Below the pieces are notes generated by a model. It did no database searches. It was not told the origin of the DNA and saw nothing but the letters and a program-made list of their open reading frames with translations. Shown piece by piece: positions 32,802 through 39,675 of a stretch of 39,675 nucleotides of DNA. The first letter of the stretch is position 1, and every line of letters begins with the position of its first letter. Both the position numbers and the translations under genes were made by a program. Source of the DNA: Verrucomicrobiota bacterium (GTDB lineage: Bacteria > Verrucomicrobiota > Verrucomicrobiia > Palsa-1439); NCBI GenBank assembly GCA_016871575.1, contig VHCW01000039.1, forward strand, positions 1-39,675, in the 5' to 3' direction.

Positions 32802-34144
32802 AACCGTTCCTCGCCATTCTGTTTTCTTCCTTCTTCCTTCTTCCTTCTTCCTTCGCTGCCCCGCAGCGTCCGAACATCGTGTTCATTATCGCCGACGACC
32901 TTGGCTGGGCGGACGTGGCGTTCCACGGCGGCAACGCGCCGACGCCGCACCTCGACCGCCTTGCGCGCGAAGGACTCGAACTCGCCCAGCATTATGTCGC
33001 GCCCGTGTGCAGCCCGACGCGCACCGGGTTGATGACGGGCCGGTACTGGAGCCGGTTCGGCGTGACGAGTCCGCAAAATGAACGCGCGTTGCCGTGGGAC
33101 ACCGTCACGCTCCCGCGCGCGCTCAAGAGCGCCGGTTACGACACCTGTCTCACCGGCAAATGGCATCTCGGCTCGTTGCCGGAACAGGGGCCGAATCATT
33201 TCGGGTTTGATCATTCCTACGGCTCGCTCGCCGGCGGCGTCACGCCCTACAGTCTCCGCTACAAACAGGGGCCGTACAGCCACACGTGGCACCGCAACGA
33301 AAAACTCATCGAGGAGCAAGGCCACGTGACCGACCTGATCACTGCCGAAGCCGTCCGCTGGATCGAGTCGCGCGGGAACCGTCCGTTCTTCCTCTACGTG
33401 CCGTTCACCGCCGTGCATCTGCCCATCCGTGAACCCGACGAATGGCTGGCGCGTGTTCCCGCCAACATCACCGGTGACGTGCCGCGTCACTATGCCGCCT
33501 GCATCATGCACCTCGACGATGCCGTGGGCAAAATCCTCGCCGCGTTGGACAAGAAGGGAGTGCGCGAAAACACGATTGTCGTGTTCACCAGCGACAACGG
33601 CGGCAGCACTGCCGAGAACAACGACCGGAAATATCCCGACGACAACTGTCCGAACGGCAGACTCACCGGCAACAACCTGCCGTTGCGCGGCAAGAAGGGC
33701 GACTTGTACGAGGGCGGCGTCCGTGTTCCAACGATTGCCTCATGGCCGGGGAAATTGAAGCACGGCATGTTCAACGGCGTGGCGCATATCTGCGATTGGA
33801 TGCCGACGTTCTGCGCCCTGGCCGGCTACCAGCCGTCGCACGACCTGAAATGGGACGGCCAAAACCTCTGGCCGCAACTCACCGGCGCCGAGTCAGCGAG
33901 GCCGCGCGCCATCTACGGCGCTGCGCCGGGGTTCCGCGCCCGCATGGTGCGCGACGGCGATTGGAAACTCATCGTCAAGCAGGACAGCGCCGAGTTGTTC
34001 GACCTTGCTCGCGACCCGAACGAAACGACGGATCTCTCCGCGAAGGAGCCGGGCAAAGTGGCCGCGTTGCGCGCCAAGCTCGCAGAGCTTTCCCGCGCTG
34101 ACAAGGACGCGCTCGCCGAGCCGCGTGTGAGCAAATCCAGGTAG
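32798..34144 (+). CDS. S1-family sulfatase, arylsulfatase B-like
   Basis: 448 residues. The signal peptide MKPFLAILFSSFFLLPSSFA is coded by four perfect TTCTTCC heptamers. Metal motif NIVFIIADDLGW (Asp33, Asp34), signature CSPTRTGLMTG (Cys71), TGKWHLG, TSDNGGS, and GKKGDLYEGGVRVPTIASWPG. This layout resembles N-acetylgalactosamine-4-sulfatase (arylsulfatase B) and its bacterial relatives; the substrate link is an inference. It has no C-terminal extra domain. The start overlaps the stop of the previous sulfatase in ATGA. It is the last intact plus-strand gene of the cluster. Confidence 0.92.
   Translation: MKPFLAILFSSFFLLPSSFAAPQRPNIVFIIADDLGWADVAFHGGNAPTPHLDRLAREGLELAQHYVAPVCSPTRTGLMTGRYWSRFGVTSPQNERALPWDTVTLPRALKSAGYDTCLTGKWHLGSLPEQGPNHFGFDHSYGSLAGGVTPYSLRYKQGPYSHTWHRNEKLIEEQGHVTDLITAEAVRWIESRGNRPFFLYVPFTAVHLPIREPDEWLARVPANITGDVPRHYAACIMHLDDAVGKILAALDKKGVRENTIVVFTSDNGGSTAENNDRKYPDDNCPNGRLTGNNLPLRGKKGDLYEGGVRVPTIASWPGKLKHGMFNGVAHICDWMPTFCALAGYQPSHDLKWDGQNLWPQLTGAESARPRAIYGAAPGFRARMVRDGDWKLIVKQDSAELFDLARDPNETTDLSAKEPGKVAALRAKLAELSRADKDALAEPRVSKSR
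32822..32854 (+). repeat. TTCTTCC heptamer tract in a signal-peptide coding region
   Basis: Four perfect tandem copies of TTCTTCC plus partial ends. It codes for part of the signal-peptide core with a seven-residue period (SSFFLLP). The same tract, three perfect copies, is at 24274-24305, and a decayed version is near 28910-28942. Since 7 is not a multiple of 3, gain or loss of one unit would shift the frame. Confidence 0.8.
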
Positions 34145-34253
34145 CCAGGGCGCGCTGCAAGTTTTGGGTGGCGCAAGCTGCAGCACGAACGAGCGGGACA
34201 CCCGTTCCGAAATGCTCCACCTTCGCGGAGCGGTGCCGTTTGCGCTCGAATAA

Positions 34254-34325
34254 GGACTGTCCTCCCCGGAAAAACTCGATGCCGAAATGGCGCTTGCCGC
34301 CGCCGACAAACCATCAAACCCGTAA
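34254..34325 (+). pseudogene. 3' remnant of a TPR-protein gene
   Basis: It translates as GLSSPEKLDAEMALAAADKPSNP plus TAA. The end of the TPR gene at 10374-12290 reads GLSPAEKLDAEMALTGTSKSPVQ plus TAA. The nucleotide match extends about 10 bases further upstream (to about 34242) with a small indel, then stops. The last 12 bases overlap the stop end of the GH3 gene on the other strand. The rest of the gap 34145-34253 holds no gene that I can see. Confidence 0.7.
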
Positions 34326-35987
34326 GCCAAAGCCGAAAGGATACGCGTCCGAGATGCGAACGGGCAGCAAGCCCTTGGGTTTCAGTTCGCCAAAGAGCGC
34401 GTCCACGGCGGCGTCAATGGACGCCACGGCATCGCTGAATGTGCAGAGCGCGACGGAAGCTTTCGGCAGATCGGCCACGATGTAGGGATTGCCGAAGTTC
34501 AACAGCGCAAGCGTCCGTCCCGCCACACGCGCGATCAGTTCGCGGTAGGCAACAGGCAGGCGAATCGCATCCTCAGCGTAGGAGCGGACACGTGTGAACA
34601 AGCCGAACACGACGAGATCCGCGCCCTGTGCGGCGGCAAAGGCACGCTCGATTTCTTCCGGCTTCATCGCGGTGGAAAGCACAACGGTTTGCACGCTGGC
34701 AATGCGCTTTCGGAATTGTTCGTTGAGGCGGTGATTTGCAGGCGAGTGTTTGACGGCGGTGTCCTCATCCACGGTGACCGAACTGCCATTGCTGATGACG
34801 ACGATCTTGGCCGACCTTGAAACGGGCAGACCTCGCTTCTCCAACAGCGTCACGCTCTCGCGCGCGATGCGGACAGCAACTTCCTTGCTCGCCGCTGTCG
34901 CGAAGACTTCGGGGATGCGCTTGATGTCCACCAAACGATTCTTGAACAGTCCCAGTTCGCGCTTCAGCTTGATGACACGCTTGACCGATTGCTCGACCTG
35001 CGCGAGTGGGATGCGCCCCTTGCGCACGGCGCGGACGAGCGCATCAATCGTGATGCGTGGGTCGGAGTGATAGTCCTGAAGAATCATATCGTGCCCGGCG
35101 GCCACGGTTTCGATGGCGGCATCTTCGATGCCGTAGTTGTCCTTGATCGCGCGCATCGTCAGGCTGTCGGACATGATGACGCCGTCGAACTTCAGTTTCT
35201 CCCGCAACAGACCCGTGATGATCTTTCGTGACAACGTCGCGGGGATTTCGCGTTGCGGTTCGAATGCCGGGTAGTGGCAGTGGTTGGTGCAGACGATCCG
35301 CGACAGCCCGCGCTTGATGACTTCGGCAAACGGTTTCAGGTCCACCGACTCCAACTCCGCGAGGCTCCGATTGATGACGGGAATGGCGACGTGCGAATCG
35401 CTGCTGGAACCGCCGTGACCGGGGAAGTGCATCAGGATCGGCGCCGCGCCGCCTTCGAGCGTGCCGCGGCACACTTCGCTTCCCAACTCTGTGACGAGTG
35501 AAACGTCGTCGCCGAAACTGCGGAGGTTGATGATTGGGTTGGCCGGGTTGGTGTTGACATCGAGGTTCGGAACGCCGGCGATGTGATAGCCGAGAGCACG
35601 CGCTTCGATAGCTTCAATCTTCGCCGCGAGCCGGCAGAGTTCGGCGGAGCGGGTTGCCGCGAGCCGCATCGCTTGGCCAAGGCGCAGTTCCGTGCCGCCG
35701 CTGTAGCTGACGCCGCCCCAGCCGAACAGAAGCGGATACTTCGAGAGTTTCTGAAAACGATTGGTGAATTCGGCGACTTCCTGCTGTGAGAGTTTTGTCA
35801 GCGAAGGCGTCATGCCGCCGATGATGCCTTGCTTGGCGTATTTCTCCATCAACGCCCAGTCCGGAAAACGCGCGACGACCAACTGGCCGACTTTCTCCTC
35901 CAATGACATCTCTGTTTCGGCGCGGCTGCGAGGGAGCAACGCCAACGCGGCGCATTGTCCTAAAAATGTTCGTCGTGATGTTCTCAT
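34314..35987 (-). CDS. NagZ-like glycoside hydrolase family 3 enzyme
   Basis: 557 residues. A twin-arginine-type signal (RTSRRTFLGQCAALALLP) indicates export. The barrel domain has MHFPGHGGSSSDSH, with the Asp197/His199 pair that acts as acid/base in NagZ-type enzymes, and GVIMSDSLTM with Asp274 as nucleophile. The normally conserved Lys before HFPGHG is Met186. A C-terminal alpha/beta sandwich domain (about 370-557) follows, as in the long beta-N-acetylhexosaminidases of this branch. Likely activity is removal of a terminal amino sugar or related sugar. The stop of the large upstream gene lies 3 bases before its start codon, so they form an operon. Its 3' end overlaps a TPR gene remnant on the opposite strand. 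Confidence 0.88.
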   Translation of the reverse strand: MRTSRRTFLGQCAALALLPRSRAETEMSLEEKVGQLVVARFPDWALMEKYAKQGIIGGMTPSLTKLSQQEVAEFTNRFQKLSKYPLLFGWGGVSYSGGTELRLGQAMRLAATRSAELCRLAAKIEAIEARALGYHIAGVPNLDVNTNPANPIINLRSFGDDVSLVTELGSEVCRGTLEGGAAPILMHFPGHGGSSSDSHVAIPVINRSLAELESVDLKPFAEVIKRGLSRIVCTNHCHYPAFEPQREIPATLSRKIITGLLREKLKFDGVIMSDSLTMRAIKDNYGIEDAAIETVAAGHDMILQDYHSDPRITIDALVRAVRKGRIPLAQVEQSVKRVIKLKRELGLFKNRLVDIKRIPEVFATAASKEVAVRIARESVTLLEKRGLPVSRSAKIVVISNGSSVTVDEDTAVKHSPANHRLNEQFRKRIASVQTVVLSTAMKPEEIERAFAAAQGADLVVFGLFTRVRSYAEDAIRLPVAYRELIARVAGRTLALLNFGNPYIVADLPKASVALCTFSDAVASIDAAVDALFGELKPKGLLPVRISDAYPFGFGLRV

Positions 35988-35990
35988 GGT

Positions 35991-38900
35991 TTAGTCCTCC
36001 AGTACTGGTTGTACTTCGACGAAATTGCAGATGATTTCCTGCCCGACGGGGCCGGCAGGCGTGATGGAGAGTTTTGCGGTTGGACCTGTGGCGCGGAAAC
36101 GCAGCCAGTGATACGTCATCCAGAACGGTGTCTTGGCTGTGAACTGCTTCACTTCGCGGCCACTGCGAAATGGATGGCTGAAACCGCCGGGCAAAATCTC
36201 CGCGCCATCAAGTGCGATCGAAACGGCCTGCGTGGTCTTGCGTGATTTACCGGCGAGAAGGTCGGCGTAGTCGGCGCTGATCAACTTCAGCGAGTAGAGC
36301 CGGCCCGGTTTCAGTCGCTGCAACTGCTGGCTGACGACGTTCGAACGTTTCACGCGCACGAAGGTATCACCAATAGGCCCGGTTGGGTAGCGTCCTTGCA
36401 GGTTACCGTAGCCGGTGAACTGCCCGGCGCTGACCGCGCCGGCAACCTGCCAGTGGGTTGTGCCCTTCTCGAAATCGGGATCAGTCACGTGCCGCAGTTC
36501 GTAGGGATCGTTGAGCATCCGCGCGGTCTTGCCCTCGATGCAATAGTGGCGCAATAACATGCCCATGCAATTCAGAATCTCTTCGTCCGTGTTGTGCGAG
36601 CGGTAGGCCTCCACGCCCCAGAGCCCGAAGTACGCCGGATCCGTGGCGAGTGCCTGCATTTGCATGTCAAGGTGAACACGGAAGTCCGCCTGCGGGTATC
36701 GGTTGGCGCTCATGGTGCCTAGTCCCGAGTACGAAAGGACGAAGATCATACGTCGCACCGATTCAGGGCTCGCCGCCTCGTACTTGCTCGCGACTTTCGA
36801 AAGCCCATTGCGTATGGCTGCCAGATCCTCGGTCTCAGTGGGCATTTCGCTCAGGTACACCTCTTCTTTGAACGGCCAGCCGTTGCCAAGGACCGTTTTG
36901 AGGAAGGGGCGGTCTTCAGCGTTCGCCCCCCGCGTGCTGGCGAACCAGGGCACCCAGGACTTGCCCGCGTAGGACGGGTGGTCTGCCAGGTCGGCGATCG
37001 ACGAAATGGTCATCCGTACGATCTCGGCGGAGGGGCCGCTTCCCGCGTACTCATCCACGCTGATGCCGGTGAACTTGTCCAAGGTGAAGCTCGGTCGCGC
37101 GGGCCAGCCCGTGGGCTTGCCGGGGTTGAGCCACACCGCCCGCATCTTTTCGACGGTCCATTCCTGCTTGTCGATCAGGCCGGGAGCCTGGACGTGGGGC
37201 GTCCAATGCTTGCCCTGCGCCAGCCATGCCTTGTGTTCAGGCGTGTCCACCACGACGCTTTCGATCGTGTTGACGTTCGGCAGCATGTGCTTGCTCAGAC
37301 GTTTCCAGGTATGCCGGCCGAAGGGCTCGATCCTCTGGCCACCGGGGGCGTCGGGCCAGTAGATGTTGTAGACCAGCGCGGGAATCGCCCGCACGTTCAG
37401 CTCGGATGGCTGCCCCGTCACCTCCAGGACATGCTTGCCCGCGGGCAGGAGGCGCATGGCTTCGGCGGCAGGCTTGTCGGCCTCGGACGTGAGCAGGGAG
37501 GCGTCGTTCATCTTCAACGCGCAGGCTCCGGCGGCCCTGAACCAGACCCAGCCATCGCGTGGATTCATGAACTCGATGCGGGTCTGGCCAAGCAACCCTC
37601 GACTCTGGGCGTCCATGAGCTCGCTGACCAGGTTGTTGAGCACCCGCACTTGCTGCTTACCGCCGGGCAGGATGGTCGCCAGACGCTTGGTGCTGACCAT
37701 GGGGCGTCCTCCTGCCTCGAGCAGGCTTACGTGCAGGTCATAAGCGCCCCACGGGAGATGGCGCACGTCGAGTTCGAGCTTCGTGACGGCAGCCGGGCCG
37801 CGCACCTCGTGCCGCAGTGCTTCCTTGCCGGTCTCGCGTGAAACCAGCCGTGCCTGCATCGTGCTGGCGAGCAGATGCTCCCTCGGCAGCGCGAATCTGA
37901 CTTCGGCTTTCACGCGCTCGGAGCGGCCGGAAGGCATTTTGGCCTGCCAAGGGTCTTGAACCGCTACCTGTAACGGCTCGATGCACAGGTTTGACCAGGC
38001 ACGGGTGACCGACTGGACATCGATTATTTCTCCGTCTATGGTCTTGGCCGTGAACTTGCCGGCGTCCGACGCATCGTCACGCACATACATGTCGGTGCGA
38101 TTCCGCCAGATCGGCTTCAGCGGGATGCCCACCTCGACGGTCGTCTCGGCGCCTGGCGGTAATTCGACGATCGGCGGAACCGACTGCAAGCCGGCGAGCT
38201 CGACGCGCTTAGGCTCGTTGCTCGCATTGCTCACCCTGACGGTGGCAAGCCCGCGCGGGGCTCCGTTCGTCAGGTCGCAGACGACGGAGCCCGGACGGAC
38301 CGTGACCCCTTGCAGCACCTCTTCGACTTTGACTTGATCCAGCCAGAGCTCCCCTGCGCCGTTTTCGACGAAGATAGCGAGGGAGTATCTCTTTTCTTCC
38401 CGTTTCCAGTCTACCTTGATGGTTTTCTCCACGAGCTGCCAATCCGACGTACCCTTGAACTCCGTAAGCACGATGCCGAATTGGGTCGGCCAGCCGTACG
38501 GGACAATCACCAAATATCCACGTTTACAGGAGAAATCCTTGGTCTTGACATGGGCAGACACCTTGTAGGTGCTACCGGAAAACACCGGGATTTCCTGCTG
38601 CAACAAGAACTTCTTTGTATCCGCAACCTTGACGCAGCGCCGCCCGGCTTTGCCCCCTCCCGGCACGCATTTCAAAGCGTCGGCGCCGGCATCTATGTAC
38701 CAGCCTTCCGGGACAATGTCGCCCGATTCGAAACTCGAGTTCTCGACGAGGTTGGCGCCGCGCATGACGTGGACGGGTTTGTCGAGGTCAACCGAGACGG
38801 AGACGGTGCGCTTGCCTGTCAACGGCTCTGCATCGGCAGCGTGCAGCTTCTCGTTCCCGTGTTTCTTGATCCACTGCTGGGAGAACTCCGCGCTGGGCAT

Positions 38901-39675
38901 GCCGACGTCGAGCACGGTGTTGGCGAGGAAGATCATGTCGCTGATGCGGCCTTCCTTCAGCCACTTCAGGCCCAGGTCGCACTGATGCTTCATCAGATCC
39001 AACGGCACGGGCTTCTTGTTGTGGAAATCCCAGATGTAGAGGCCGAGGGCGATGCGGGCATTCTTCGGCGCGATTTTCTCCAGCGCGACGAGGTTCTCCT
39101 CCAGCTCGCGCAACTCATCCGAGTTCCACGTCCAGAGGGTCAGCACGTCGAACTGGTCGAGGAACGATGCCAACGGCGGCACGCAGCCGCGATAGGTTGG
39201 CGCCGCGGTCTTGCGCGACTCGTTGATCTCGTGGGTGTAGAGCGTCACCCAGACTTCAATCGGCCGGCCAACGGCTTTCATCTGCTCGCGCGCCCGCTTC
39301 AGTTCGTCCGGCAGGAGAACCGGGCGGCCCGCCACGCGGCCGTCGGGTTGTTTCTTCGCGTCTATGATGAAATCGTCCAGATAGATGCCGGTGAAGTTGG
39401 GGAATTTCTTGGCCAGCGGGAGCACGTAAGGCAGTTCCTTCATGCCGCCTTCACCGCTGCTGCCGACAACGGACCAAACCACGCGATCCAGCGGCTGAAA
39501 CGAGATGGCGTATTGCTCGAAGGCCGTCTTGGCGCGCCAGCTTTCGAGCGGGCCGGGCAGGGGCGGGATGTTGTAGGCACGGATGAAGAGCATGTTCGGC
39601 ACGCCGAGCCAGAACGCGCCTTCGGCGGGCGTCATGCGCGAGCCGCCGCGCACGTTGCCCAATTCGAGATGGCTG
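35991..39675 (-). CDS. Very large secreted multi-domain protein (partial, 5' end outside window)
   Basis: About 1227 residues are visible and the frame is open to the right edge, so the true start and any signal peptide lie outside. The N-terminal part (to about residue 285) looks like a TIM-barrel-like domain (FTGIYLDDFI, IEVWVTLYTHEI, FDVLTLWTWNSDEL, ARIALGLYIWDF). Next is a CBM4/9-like beta-sandwich (about 305-460: NLVENSSFESGDIVPEGWY ... YLVIVPYGWPTQFG ... AGELWLDQVKVEE), several beta domains, then a second barrel-like part (about 840-1070: GISVDEYAGSG, VPWFAST, MIFVLSYSGLG, YFGLWGVEAYRS). Another CBM-like domain ends it. I recognise no named family; a polysaccharide-binding or hydrolysing role is likely. 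It is followed 3 bases later by the NagZ-like gene. Confidence 0.75.
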   Translation of the reverse strand, partial: SHLELGNVRGGSRMTPAEGAFWLGVPNMLFIRAYNIPPLPGPLESWRAKTAFEQYAISFQPLDRVVWSVVGSSGEGGMKELPYVLPLAKKFPNFTGIYLDDFIIDAKKQPDGRVAGRPVLLPDELKRAREQMKAVGRPIEVWVTLYTHEINESRKTAAPTYRGCVPPLASFLDQFDVLTLWTWNSDELRELEENLVALEKIAPKNARIALGLYIWDFHNKKPVPLDLMKHQCDLGLKWLKEGRISDMIFLANTVLDVGMPSAEFSQQWIKKHGNEKLHAADAEPLTGKRTVSVSVDLDKPVHVMRGANLVENSSFESGDIVPEGWYIDAGADALKCVPGGGKAGRRCVKVADTKKFLLQQEIPVFSGSTYKVSAHVKTKDFSCKRGYLVIVPYGWPTQFGIVLTEFKGTSDWQLVEKTIKVDWKREEKRYSLAIFVENGAGELWLDQVKVEEVLQGVTVRPGSVVCDLTNGAPRGLATVRVSNASNEPKRVELAGLQSVPPIVELPPGAETTVEVGIPLKPIWRNRTDMYVRDDASDAGKFTAKTIDGEIIDVQSVTRAWSNLCIEPLQVAVQDPWQAKMPSGRSERVKAEVRFALPREHLLASTMQARLVSRETGKEALRHEVRGPAAVTKLELDVRHLPWGAYDLHVSLLEAGGRPMVSTKRLATILPGGKQQVRVLNNLVSELMDAQSRGLLGQTRIEFMNPRDGWVWFRAAGACALKMNDASLLTSEADKPAAEAMRLLPAGKHVLEVTGQPSELNVRAIPALVYNIYWPDAPGGQRIEPFGRHTWKRLSKHMLPNVNTIESVVVDTPEHKAWLAQGKHWTPHVQAPGLIDKQEWTVEKMRAVWLNPGKPTGWPARPSFTLDKFTGISVDEYAGSGPSAEIVRMTISSIADLADHPSYAGKSWVPWFASTRGANAEDRPFLKTVLGNGWPFKEEVYLSEMPTETEDLAAIRNGLSKVASKYEAASPESVRRMIFVLSYSGLGTMSANRYPQADFRVHLDMQMQALATDPAYFGLWGVEAYRSHNTDEEILNCMGMLLRHYCIEGKTARMLNDPYELRHVTDPDFEKGTTHWQVAGAVSAGQFTGYGNLQGRYPTGPIGDTFVRVKRSNVVSQQLQRLKPGRLYSLKLISADYADLLAGKSRKTTQAVSIALDGAEILPGGFSHPFRSGREVKQFTAKTPFWMTYHWLRFRATGPTAKLSITPAGPVGQEIICNFVEVQPVLED

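Noticed and set aside
36650-38350. Possible codon-use shift inside the giant right-hand protein
   Set aside because: The texture looks slightly different by eye, but this cannot be judged without computing codon statistics.

Overview
The window is a stretch of bacterial chromosome, GC-rich by eye, that reads as an accessory glycan-degradation region. The gene set (six S1-type sulfatases, a DUF1080 lipoprotein, two Tat-secreted Gfo/Idh oxidoreductases, HEAT plus FG-GAP secreted proteins, an RbsD/FucU lipoprotein) and the signal peptides of the type SSFFLLPSSF point to the PVC group, most likely Verrucomicrobiota of the Pedosphaera/Limisphaera kind. Planctomycetota or Lentisphaerota are the main alternatives. 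I see no rRNA, tRNA, CRISPR array, SusC/SusD pair, transporter or formylglycine-generating enzyme.

Layout. (1) 1-7897, minus strand: a tight six-gene operon read right to left. It holds a GH3 beta-glycosidase, a discoidin-like/TIM-barrel-like protein of unknown family (copy A), a sialidase-fold BNR protein, an SGNH esterase with a GxDLY domain, a Tat-secreted Gfo/Idh oxidoreductase and the start of another secreted protein. (2) 7898-9635: a small Ig-like secreted protein and a xylose-isomerase-like protein, separated by dispersed palindromic repeats. (3) 9636-12404: a regulatory site, palindrome-rich non-coding DNA, what looks like the 5' ribozyme part of a group II intron, a 5'-truncated membrane/TPR gene and the tail of a lost sulfatase gene. 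(4) 12405-18193: a HEAT/beta-propeller giant and a second Gfo/Idh protein on the minus strand, divergent from an AraC-family regulator. (5) 18180-19691: a minus-strand sulfatase. (6) 19862-34144, plus strand: copy B of the unknown family, five more sulfatases, a DUF1080 protein, a double class II aldolase and an RbsD/FucU lipoprotein. A PIN-domain module and a small unknown gene interrupt this run. (7) 34254-39675, minus strand: a NagZ-like GH3 enzyme and the C-terminal part of a very large secreted protein that runs off the window.

How the parts may work together (inference). Sulfatases, the SGNH esterase and GH3 enzymes would strip sulfate, acyl groups and sugars from a sulfated glycan outside the cytoplasm. 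The Gfo/Idh proteins and the DUF1080 protein fit oxidation-based (3-keto) glycoside cleavage. The RbsD/FucU, isomerase-like and aldolase-like proteins fit handling of the released, perhaps fucose- or xylose-like, sugars. The AraC-family regulator is a natural candidate for the shared three-iteron site found upstream of both the isomerase-like gene and the second Gfo/Idh operon.

The most unusual signals are: palindromic elements carried in frame at the same point of two different sulfatases; a heptamer repeat coding for sulfatase signal peptides; a conserved promoter/operator block; an inverted pair of near-identical copies of an unrecognised family; and three orphan gene 3' ends that suggest repeated duplication and loss.
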